Part shown: positions 40,323-47,892 of the stretch, one piece after another
How the letters are laid out: the number at the start of each line of letters is the position of its first letter
Position numbering within the stretch: position 1 is the first letter of the stretch
Origin: Rhodospirillales bacterium
Lineage (GTDB): Bacteria > Pseudomonadota > Alphaproteobacteria > Rhodospirillales > JANQFP01
Assembly (NCBI GenBank): GCA_028277795.1
Contig: JANQFP010000166.1
Span: 31,654 to 95,653, forward strand
DNA: 64,000 nt
Direction of reading: 5' to 3'
Notes under the pieces: generated by a model
What the model was told of the DNA's origin: nothing
The model's database searches: none
What the model saw: the letters and a program-made list of their open reading frames with translations, nothing else
Made by a program: the position numbers and the translations under genes

Positions 40323-41726
40323 CTACTTGGTGATGCCGTGGCGGCGCATCTTCTCCCACAGGCTTTTTCGTGAGATGCCAAGGGAGGCCGCCGTCTTGCT
40401 GACGCTCCCTCCGTTGCGCACCAATGCCTGGTGAATGGCCTCGCGCTCCGCGTCGGCCACGGACTCCTTGAGGGTGGGCGGCGGCCGGTCGTCTTCGCTG
40501 TCCTCGAAGTCCTGCTCCGGAGGCATCAGGTCCCGGGCCATGATGCGCGGACCGTCGCAGAGCGCCACGGCCCGCTCGAGGATGTTCCGCAGCTCGCGGA
40601 CGTTGCCGGGGAAATCCATGGATGAGAGCTTCGCTTCCGCGTCCGCCGACAGGCCGGGAGCGGAACTGCCCATCTCTTCGGCGTGCTGCTTCACGAAAAG
40701 ACGCGACAGGTAGAGGATGTCCTCCGGCCGCTCCCGCAGGGGCGGAATGCGGATGTGGATGACGTTGAGGCGCCAGTACAGGTCGGACCGGAACCGGCCC
40801 TCCTTCACCGCCTGATCCAGGTCGACCTGGGTCGCCGCGAGCACACGCACGTTGAGGGGGATCGGCTCTTCGCCGCCGACCCGTTCCAAGACCCGCTCCT
40901 GCAGGACGCGCAGCAGCTTGACCTGGATCTCCAGCGGCGTCTCGGCGATCTCGTCCAGGAAGATGGTGCCCTCCTGCGCCTGCTCGAAACGGCCGATACG
41001 GCGATGGGTGGCGCCGGTGAACGCACCCTTCTCGTGACCGAACAGCTCGCTCTCGATGAGGTTGGGGGGGAGGGCCGCGCAGTTCACCGTGATCAGGGGC
41101 TTGGCGGCGCGGCGGCTGTTCTGATGGATCAGGGTCGCCACCACCTCCTTGCCCACCCCGGATTCGCCGGTGATCAGGACCGAGCTGTCGACGTTGGCGA
41201 GGCGCGCGACCAGCCGCTCGATGCGCCGCATGGCGTGGCTCTTGCCGATCACACCGGTTCCCGGGCGGAAGGTGCCGAAGTGGATGTCCGGGGCGTCCGC
41301 GCTCAGACGGGTGTCCGCGATCCGCGACAGGGTCCGGCGGATGGTGCCGACGAAACGGCCCATGTCGAAGGGTTTGGTCAGGTAGTCGACGGCGCCGGCC
41401 TTGACCAGGGCCACCGCGTCGGACACGTCGCCGTATGCCGTCATCACGATGACCGGCGTTCCCGGATAGTGCCGCGAGATCTCGTCGAACAGCTCGAAAC
41501 CCGACCCGTCGGGAAGCCGCACGTCGGTCACCACCAGGTCCGCTTCACCCTTGGCCAGATGGGCCCGCGCCCCCGCCAGGTCGCCAGCCGCCCGTGCCGG
41601 AATCCCCTCCAGGCACAAGCGGTCCGCCAGGGACAGCCGCATGATCTCGTCGTCTTCGACCACCAGGACGCACAGATCCGGACACTCCGGGGCCTCCGCT
41701 GCAATCGCGTGCTGGGGTGCCATCAT
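40323..41726 (-). CDS. Sigma-54-dependent response regulator
   Basis: A 467-residue NtrC-type activator: receiver domain (about 18-130) with VLVVEDDEIMRLSLADRL and the phospho-acceptor in LVVTDVRLPDGSGFEL, then an AAA+ domain with Walker A LITGESGVGKEVVATLIH, the sigma-54 contact loop ESELFGHEKGAFTGATHRR and FLDEIAETPLEIQVKLLRVL, and a Fis-type HTH at the end (LVRNGGSVSKTAASLGISRK). ATG at 41726 overlaps the kinase stop. It forms a three-component system with the next two genes and most likely activates the sigma-54 promoter at 44500. Confidence 0.94.
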   Translation of the reverse strand: MMAPQHAIAAEAPECPDLCVLVVEDDEIMRLSLADRLCLEGIPARAAGDLAGARAHLAKGEADLVVTDVRLPDGSGFELFDEISRHYPGTPVIVMTAYGDVSDAVALVKAGAVDYLTKPFDMGRFVGTIRRTLSRIADTRLSADAPDIHFGTFRPGTGVIGKSHAMRRIERLVARLANVDSSVLITGESGVGKEVVATLIHQNSRRAAKPLITVNCAALPPNLIESELFGHEKGAFTGATHRRIGRFEQAQEGTIFLDEIAETPLEIQVKLLRVLQERVLERVGGEEPIPLNVRVLAATQVDLDQAVKEGRFRSDLYWRLNVIHIRIPPLRERPEDILYLSRLFVKQHAEEMGSSAPGLSADAEAKLSSMDFPGNVRELRNILERAVALCDGPRIMARDLMPPEQDFEDSEDDRPPPTLKESVADAEREAIHQALVRNGGSVSKTAASLGISRKSLWEKMRRHGITK

Positions 41727-43198
41727 TCCGCCGCCTGCGGACCGGACGCCGGCAAGGCGACGTGGAAACGCGTGCCGCCGCCCACCTCGCTCTCGACCTC
41801 GATGACGCCGCGCATGCTCTCGACCAGCCGGTAGACGATCCACAGCCCGAGGCCGGTCCCGTTGGGTCTGGTGGTGAAGAAGGGGTCGAACAGGTGGCTG
41901 CGGTGCTCAGCCGGAATGCCGGGCCCGTCGTCGCTGACCTGCAAGACAACCGTGCTCCCGTCGCAGAAGGACCGGAAGACGACGGTCCCCTCCTCCGGGA
42001 TCGCCTCGATGGCGTTCTTGACCAGATTGTGGGTCACCTGCTGGACGCGCTTGCCGGGAAGCGACGGGATGCCGTCGATGGCGTTCTCCCATACCAAGTT
42101 GATGCGGCGATCGGCGATCTCGGCGGATGCCAGCTCCCGGACCTCGTCGAGACAGTCGGCGCTCAGGCCCTCGTCGCACCCTTCCACCTTGAGCTCCACC
42201 AACAGGCTGCCCACGATGTCCCGGATGCGATGCAGGCCCCGCTCGATGACCGGTAGGTAGCGCTCGACAAGTTGGGGGTCCTGCGGGTGCTTCTTGAGGG
42301 TGTCGAGGCAGTTGAGCAGACCGGCCAGCGGATTGTTGACCTCGTGGGCGACGCCGGCGGTCATGCGCCCCAGCGCAATGAGCTTCTCGCCAACGGCGAT
42401 CTCCTGCTCCAACGCCCGCTTCTCGGTCATCTCCTCCGTCATCCTGTTGAAGGCGATGGCGAGCCGCCCGACCTCGTCGCCGCCCCGGTTCGGCACCGGG
42501 GGAACCTCGGACAGCTCGCCGCGGCCGATGGCCTCCAGGCCCTGGGTGATGGCGGCCAATGGCTTGACGATGCGGTGGGACACCCACGCGCCGACGGCGA
42601 TGCCCACGAGGACCAGACCGAGGGTCAAGGCAAGCACGGTCACGGCGGCGCGGCGCGACTTCTCATAGAGCTCGTAACTGGACAGCCGGACCCGGATCAC
42701 GCCCAGGAACTTCTCTTCCGAGAACAGGGGGACGACACCTTCGAGGAAACCTCCGGGGCCGATCCCGCTCCGACTCAGCACGGTGGCCCGGGTCGCCGAC
42801 ACGGCCTGTTCGTACAACCGTTGCTCATCCGGGTCGGGAGCGGCAAAGGGCAGCCGGAGCGGATGGGCGGACGGGTCCGTGTGGGCCAGGACCCGGCCGT
42901 CGGGGTCCAGGATCATGGCGCTCAGGATGCGCGTGGTCCCCAACCCCTCGGACGAGTTCAAGGACAGGTTGGCAAGGCTCTTGTAGAGCGCCCAGTAGTC
43001 GCTTTGCAGTACCGCCCGGGGCGCCACCATGGCGACGGAGCGGCCCAGGAGAAGGGCCTTCTCGGCCAAGTCGTTGTGAAAGCGGCGCCAGTCCTGGGCA
43101 ACGATGACGGCGCCGATGGTGAACCCCACGCCGGCGACCACCGCGGTCAGCGTCAATACGAACTTGACGCTGAGGTTCCACGATCGGGGCCGAAACAT
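41723..43198 (-). CDS. Membrane sensor histidine kinase
   Basis: A 491-residue kinase from ATG 43198. TM1 lies about 10-33, a periplasmic sensor domain about 34-185, TM2 about 186-208, then HAMP (VSHRIVKPLAAITQGLEAIG). The H-box is RMTAGVAHEVNNPLAGLLNC near residue 278, and the ATPase domain shows HNLVKNAIEAIPEEG, VSDDGPGIPAEHRSHLF and TRPNGTGLGLWIVYRL. The frame continues upstream over the binding-protein gene, but the protein starts logically at MFRPRSWNLSVKF. It probably receives the signal from the periplasmic protein encoded just upstream. Confidence 0.93.
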   Translation of the reverse strand: MFRPRSWNLSVKFVLTLTAVVAGVGFTIGAVIVAQDWRRFHNDLAEKALLLGRSVAMVAPRAVLQSDYWALYKSLANLSLNSSEGLGTTRILSAMILDPDGRVLAHTDPSAHPLRLPFAAPDPDEQRLYEQAVSATRATVLSRSGIGPGGFLEGVVPLFSEEKFLGVIRVRLSSYELYEKSRRAAVTVLALTLGLVLVGIAVGAWVSHRIVKPLAAITQGLEAIGRGELSEVPPVPNRGGDEVGRLAIAFNRMTEEMTEKRALEQEIAVGEKLIALGRMTAGVAHEVNNPLAGLLNCLDTLKKHPQDPQLVERYLPVIERGLHRIRDIVGSLLVELKVEGCDEGLSADCLDEVRELASAEIADRRINLVWENAIDGIPSLPGKRVQQVTHNLVKNAIEAIPEEGTVVFRSFCDGSTVVLQVSDDGPGIPAEHRSHLFDPFFTTRPNGTGLGLWIVYRLVESMRGVIEVESEVGGGTRFHVALPASGPQAAE

Positions 43199-43212
43199 CG
43201 GGCGCACCTCGG

Positions 43213-44094
43213 CTACCGCGACCGCTCGACGGCCCCGAGCAGGGGAAGCGCGGCGCCCACCCTTTGTGCCATGCTGCGGATGTCGTCGAACAGGTCGGGC
43301 GAGTAGTGGCCGAAGCGGTCCAGATCGAACCCGGCCAGGAGGGCGCGACCCTCCGGGTCGTCTTCCATGCCGCGCAGGATCTCCGCCAGGCGACGGGTCA
43401 CGTCGGGGTCCAGTCCGATCCGCGCCACCAGAGGGGGGAACCCGAACACGGGCGACCGGTGGATGACCCGCGTCCGGCCGACCATATCGGGCCTCAGCTT
43501 GGCCAGGTACTCCCACACGTAGGAATCGACGGCGCCGCCGTCGGCCACCCGGGCGGCGACCGCTTCCACGGTCTCGGCGTGGTTGAAGGTGAAGAACGTC
43601 TGGCGGAAGAACGACTCCGGGCGTTCGTCGCGGTCGATCAGCAGGGCCTGAGGATAGAGGAAGCCGGAGTTGGAATCGGGATCGGAGAACGCGAACACGG
43701 AGCCCCGCAGGTCGCCGAAATCCTGGTAGGGGCTGTCCTCGTGGACGATGATGTAGGAATGGTACAACGGCCTCGTGCGATAGACCGGGACCGCCAGCAG
43801 CTCCAGGAACTCCGGGTCACGCGGCTGGACGAACGGATAGCCGCAGATCCAGGCCATATCCACCTCGCCGGCGCGCAGGAGGTCCATGACCTGCCGGTAG
43901 GAGCGCCGGCGCACGAACTCCACCGGCTGGCCCAGTTTGCCGCTCAGGTAGATGGCCCAGCGGTCGAGCAGGCGCATGTTGTCGGTGACGACAACCGCCG
44001 TCAGCCCGAAGCGGACCGTAGTCTCGGGCCCGGACGCCAACGCAGCGTTGGCGCACAGGATGACCACAAGTGCCAGGACGAACCGCAACGCCAC
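43213..44094 (-). CDS. PhnD-like periplasmic binding protein, sensor component
   Basis: A 293-residue protein with a signal peptide (MALRFVLALVVILCANAALA) and the PhnD/phosphonate-binding fold: FGLTAVVVTDNMRLLDRW, RRSYRQVMDLLRAGEVDMAW, CGYPFVQPRDPEFLEL and SDPDSNSGFLYPQALL. No ABC transporter genes accompany it; instead a kinase and sigma-54 activator follow within 14 bp. This is the architecture of AioX-AioS-AioR and ArxX-S-R, where the binding protein senses arsenite. The ligand here cannot be read from sequence; an oxyanion related to the divergent molybdoenzyme is likely. Confidence 0.87.
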   Translation of the reverse strand: MALRFVLALVVILCANAALASGPETTVRFGLTAVVVTDNMRLLDRWAIYLSGKLGQPVEFVRRRSYRQVMDLLRAGEVDMAWICGYPFVQPRDPEFLELLAVPVYRTRPLYHSYIIVHEDSPYQDFGDLRGSVFAFSDPDSNSGFLYPQALLIDRDERPESFFRQTFFTFNHAETVEAVAARVADGGAVDSYVWEYLAKLRPDMVGRTRVIHRSPVFGFPPLVARIGLDPDVTRRLAEILRGMEDDPEGRALLAGFDLDRFGHYSPDLFDDIRSMAQRVGAALPLLGAVERSR

Positions 44095-44315
44095 CCCTCC
44101 CCGAAGTGGCCCCGGTATACCGGCGGCTCATTCCCGGTCGCCTCGCCCGCGGTTCTGAGCGTCTCCGCGCTCTCTTAGGCCGGGGGCCCGACGCCGGATT
44201 TTCGTGTCCTAGATCACGTGAGTAAGAGATATACCACAATACTCGCCATCTCGGATATGGCTCAGTAGCGTTCGCGGTTCCATGGGTGTGGATTTGAATT
44301 GGGGTTCGCGGCGAC

Positions 44316-44430
44316 GTTACTGCCCGGTAACCACCGGAATCCTGTATCGTAACGCAACCCTCTGATAAACATGCCGAAATCAGGCACGTTACCAGTTTCA
44401 CGCCGGTTGTAACCGATCGGTAACCGATCG
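44316..44430. promoter_or_regulatory. Palindromic GGTAACC-type elements, candidate activator sites
   Basis: GTTAC-N6-GTAAC at 44316-44331 and the 17-bp palindrome CGATCGGTAACCGATCG at 44414-44430 (perfect 8-bp arms) share the core GGTAACC. Further GTAAC/GTTAC half-sites are at 44349, 44388 and 44409. They lie 70-185 bp upstream of the sigma-54 promoter, the usual position of enhancer sites for NtrC-type activators. Confidence 0.65.
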
Positions 44431-44499
44431 GCGTCCTTCCGCCGTCTTCCTGCCACTCCTGACGTTCGAAATCCATTGCGACCAATCGGTTGGTCGAAC

Positions 44500-44515
44500 T
44501 GGCGCGCTTCTTGCT
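44500..44515 (+). promoter_or_regulatory. Sigma-54 promoter of the cytochrome/molybdoenzyme operon
   Basis: TGGCGCGCTTCTTGCT fits the -24/-12 consensus TGGCACG-N4-TTGCW with one mismatch and the required 10 bp between GG and GC. Transcription would start near 44527, about 137 nt before the first cytochrome ATG. The NtrC-type regulator encoded divergently makes this a coherent pair. Confidence 0.75.
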
Positions 44516-44663
44516 GATGTTCGGATAAGCGGTGGAATCCGCGTGCCTCGCAGGGAGGCGGAAGAGCCATCAAGTACTGGCCATGAGTTGGACGACTGGT
44601 CAAAGACCATGTTGTGAATAAGTGCTGTGTTCGGCGCATACAGTGAATAGTAAGGCAAGCAGA

Positions 44664-45299
44664 ATGAATAAATACAAGTGGTTAGCCGCTGTTTTAGTAG
44701 CAATGGTTTTAAGTTACGATTCTTTTGCTGACCATACACCGAATCCTCTAATTGGCCGCAATCTTTATTTCTCGTACTGCTTGGTTTGTCATGGGCCGGA
44801 TGGCAGGGGATCCGGCCCTATTGCGAAGAACCTCAGCATCACGCCGGCCGACCTCACGTCCAAGGCATATCAGAGCAAAAGCGTCGTCGAACTGATGTCC
44901 GTCATCGGTGGATACCGAAGCCGGGACACGTCGGCCATGCCCAACTGGGATGCGGTGCTCGACAAGACGGACCTGGTCGATCTCGCGGCATACGTCTCTA
45001 GGCTTGACGAGGGCGGCCTCACGCTTCGGGGAGATACGCGCCGGGGGCGATCCATCTTCCGCAGCGCCTGCGTGGGCTGCCACGGCAACTCGGGCAACGG
45101 AAAAGGCCTCCTCGCGCACCTCATCAACGCCACCATGATGGATTACACCAGATCCGATAAGATGAAAAAAATCACGGATGAAGACTTGGTCGAAATCATT
45201 AGTGAGGGGAAAGGAAAATATATGCCAGCGTGGAAAAAAATACTTACCGCGAGCGAAATCATTGATGTCGCTGCGTATGTTCGCATGTTGGCGCACTAG
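44664..45299 (+). CDS. Periplasmic diheme cytochrome c
   Basis: A 211-residue protein from ATG 44664 with a signal peptide (MNKYKWLAAVLVAMVLSYDS, cleavage near FADH). Two cytochrome c domains carry CLVCH (near residue 38) and CVGCH (near 136), with axial Met candidates in TSAMPNWDAVL and GKYMPAWKKIL. Both ends of the gene are AT-rich while the middle is GC-rich. It is the first gene after the sigma-54 promoter and probably passes electrons between the molybdoenzyme and the respiratory or photosynthetic chain. Confidence 0.92.
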   Translation: MNKYKWLAAVLVAMVLSYDSFADHTPNPLIGRNLYFSYCLVCHGPDGRGSGPIAKNLSITPADLTSKAYQSKSVVELMSVIGGYRSRDTSAMPNWDAVLDKTDLVDLAAYVSRLDEGGLTLRGDTRRGRSIFRSACVGCHGNSGNGKGLLAHLINATMMDYTRSDKMKKITDEDLVEIISEGKGKYMPAWKKILTASEIIDVAAYVRMLAH

Positions 45300-45444
45300 G
45301 CCGAAAACCGGAATAACAAGGGGGGCACAACAAAACAGTATTTAATGCAAATGGGCCAAACGAACTGACAAGTGATTATTTAGGACTTACAAGGCGGCCT
45401 AACAAAAAAACAGAGTAAAATACAAGGAAAGATCGGGGCTCGGT

Positions 45445-46917
45445 TTGCGTATTAATTTAAACATAACGTGGAAAGCGACGGCAATTGTTTTCGTGATTGT
45501 GATTGCTTTGGCTGCTGGGTCTTACGGAACCATGGAATACGCCACCAGCCAGTCTTCGTTCTGTGGCGGCGTCTGCCACATCATGGACGAGCCCTATGCC
45601 TCGTGGAAGGCCTCCAAGCACCACGCGGCCAACAGCGCCGAAGGCGCCCAGGCGGAATGCATCGAATGCCATTTCCTGCCCGGTGGGCACGCGTCGTTCA
45701 AGGGGAAGATGGAGGGCCTGCGGCACCTCGCCGCCTTCCTGTACGACCCCGACGCCCCCATGCCCATCCGGCCCGTGATCAAGGACGGGGCCTGCCTGCG
45801 ATCCGGCTGCCACGACATCGGGGAGTTCGAGGACAAGAAGATCGCGTTTACCGAGAAGACCACGTTCACCCACAAATCCCACTTCGGGGACAAGGTGCTC
45901 GGCGACCAGGCCCTCGCCTGCGACGACTGCCACCTCAAGGTGACGACCGAGAAGCATTTCGAGGTGCCCGAGGAGGTCTGCTACCTGTGCCATTTCTACC
46001 CGGCGAGCCCGTCGCGGCAGGACTCCGCAGCGGCGCCGGGGCTGTTCCACACCGCCGCGTGGAACCAGGAAGCGGCGAAATGCGATCTCTGCCACACGAT
46101 CCCGACCAAGTCGTTGCAGAGCCAGCTGACCGGCGACGATCCGAACAAGAAGCCGATCACCCACCAGACTCTCGAGAAAGCGGGCGTGGCATGCGAAAGC
46201 TGCCACTTCCAGATCGTCAAGGGCCTGGGTGAGGTGGACCGGGGCCAGGTCAGCTCCAACGGATGCCTGGCGTGCCACAACCCGCGGCCGGACCTGTTCG
46301 ACGAGATCGCCGACGGCACCTTCATGCACGACAAGCACGTGGCCACGCGCCGGGCCGACTGTTTCGACTGCCACGCGACCATCGAGCACAGGGACCGGCC
46401 CGAACACCTGGATATCGCCCGCGCCGAATGCGTCCTCTGCCATCAGGACCCGCACCGGTTCCAGAAGACGATGCTGGCCGGCACTCCCGTCGCCGACAGC
46501 GTCCCGGAGACTCCCCACCTGATGAGCGCCGTGAACACCGGCTGCGTGGGTTGTCACCTGGATGAAAACTTGAGCAAGGGCCACGCCGTCAAACGCGGCT
46601 CGGCCCAAGCCTGCGCGGACTGCCACACGGAGGGCCACAAGAAGATGCTCGCCGATTGGGAGGCCACCGTCGAACGGGAAGTCCGGTCCTTAGCCGAGGT
46701 CGAGGAAGAGGCTCGCCAGGCCCTGGCCGACGCGGAAGGCAAGGTGCCCGAAAACGACCTTCGCGAGGCCCAGGCCCTCTACCGGCGGGGCATCGAGTTC
46801 AAGACCACGGTCGAGATCGGCAACGGCGTGCACAACAAGAAGTACGCGATTCTGCTGATCGACGAGGCGTTCGCCAACTTCGAGGACCTGATCGATCTCC
46901 TCGAAGGCGGCGGATGA
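45445..46917 (+). CDS. Membrane-anchored multiheme cytochrome c (up to 12 hemes)
   Basis: A 490-residue NapC/NirT-like start (TM at about 9-29, then SQSSFCGGVCHIMDEPYASW) leads into a long multiheme domain. There are ten CxxCH motifs (CIECH, CDDCH, CYLCH, CDLCH, CESCH, CLACH, CFDCH, CVLCH, CVGCH, CADCH) plus CGGVCH and CLRSGCH, which could bind hemes through CX3CH and CX4CH. A coiled, acidic helical tail (about 415-490) follows. The start is TTG 45445; 145 bp of AT-rich non-coding sequence precede it. It probably links the quinone pool with the periplasmic Mo enzyme. Confidence 0.9.
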   Translation: MRINLNITWKATAIVFVIVIALAAGSYGTMEYATSQSSFCGGVCHIMDEPYASWKASKHHAANSAEGAQAECIECHFLPGGHASFKGKMEGLRHLAAFLYDPDAPMPIRPVIKDGACLRSGCHDIGEFEDKKIAFTEKTTFTHKSHFGDKVLGDQALACDDCHLKVTTEKHFEVPEEVCYLCHFYPASPSRQDSAAAPGLFHTAAWNQEAAKCDLCHTIPTKSLQSQLTGDDPNKKPITHQTLEKAGVACESCHFQIVKGLGEVDRGQVSSNGCLACHNPRPDLFDEIADGTFMHDKHVATRRADCFDCHATIEHRDRPEHLDIARAECVLCHQDPHRFQKTMLAGTPVADSVPETPHLMSAVNTGCVGCHLDENLSKGHAVKRGSAQACADCHTEGHKKMLADWEATVEREVRSLAEVEEEARQALADAEGKVPENDLREAQALYRRGIEFKTTVEIGNGVHNKKYAILLIDEAFANFEDLIDLLEGGG

Positions 46918-46991
46918 CCGGGAACGAGAAAGGCAAACGGCATCGCCGTTCGATGCCGAGCATCAGAACGACGAATAGGGAGGTATTGGAT

Positions 46992-47861
46992 ATGAAACGG
47001 ATCGACAAGTTACGGATCAGCCGCCGGCAGATGCTCGGAGCCACCGCCACAGCGGCGGCCGGGGCTGCCGCTGCCGCCGCGCCTTTGAGCGAGGCCCGGG
47101 CCGCGACGGCCGCAGCCCCCCGCTGGTCCATGGTCATGGACATGCGGCGGTGCATCGGCTGCAGCGCCTGCACCGTGGCCTGCAAGGCGGAGAACAACGT
47201 GTCCCTGGGCCGCTTCAGGACCGTCGTCCAGCGCAAGATGACGGGGACGTTCCCGAACGTCAAAAAGATCAACCTGCCCATCATCTGCAATCACTGCGAG
47301 GGCAGCGCGAAGGACGGCGCGGACGACGGCGTTCCGCCCTGCGTCAGCGTCTGTCCGGAGTATCCCGGCGAGCGCCTGACCTACGTGTCGCCGACGACCG
47401 GCAAGAAGATCCGCTACCGCGGTGGCGCGACCTACCGCCGCCCCGATGGCCTGATCCTGATCGACGTGGCGAAGTGCATCGGCTGCGGCAAGTGCCTCGA
47501 CGGCTGCCCCTACGGGGTGCGGTCCTTCGATCCCTTCGTCCAGGCCGGCGCCAAGCCGGAGGAACAGACCGCCGACAAATGCACCTTCTGCGTCCACCTG
47601 ATCGACAACGGTCAGGATCCTGCGTGCGTCACCACGTGCCAGGGCAAGGCCCGCATCTTCGGCGATCTCAACGACCCGGACAGCCCGGTCTCGAAACTGG
47701 TCCGCGAACACAACCTGTCCAGCCCCGGGAACGTGCTGCTGCCCGAGAAGGGCACGGCCCCGCAGGTCTACTACATCGACCCGGAGGGCGTGCTGAAGAC
47801 CGCCTACCGGGAGCGGGAGAAGGGCAAGCTGGACCACTACATGGAGTATCTGGACGCTTGA
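46992..47861 (+). CDS. TAT-exported four-cluster ferredoxin subunit
   Basis: A 289-residue electron-transfer subunit of a CISM-type molybdoenzyme. The TAT signal contains ISRRQMLGATATAAAGA. Four [4Fe-4S] motifs are visible: RRCIGCSACTVACKAENNV, ICNHCEG with PPCVSVCPEYPG, KCIGCGKCLDGCPYGVRSF and KCTFCVHLI with PACVTTCQGKAR. GGGAGG is 9 nt before ATG 46992. Having its own TAT signal, like the catalytic subunit, is unusual since many B subunits hitchhike; it lies 31 bp upstream of the catalytic gene. Confidence 0.93.
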   Translation: MKRIDKLRISRRQMLGATATAAAGAAAAAAPLSEARAATAAAPRWSMVMDMRRCIGCSACTVACKAENNVSLGRFRTVVQRKMTGTFPNVKKINLPIICNHCEGSAKDGADDGVPPCVSVCPEYPGERLTYVSPTTGKKIRYRGGATYRRPDGLILIDVAKCIGCGKCLDGCPYGVRSFDPFVQAGAKPEEQTADKCTFCVHLIDNGQDPACVTTCQGKARIFGDLNDPDSPVSKLVREHNLSSPGNVLLPEKGTAPQVYYIDPEGVLKTAYREREKGKLDHYMEYLDA

Positions 47862-47892
47862 CGTCGGATCGCGTTCAGGGAGGACACAGACA

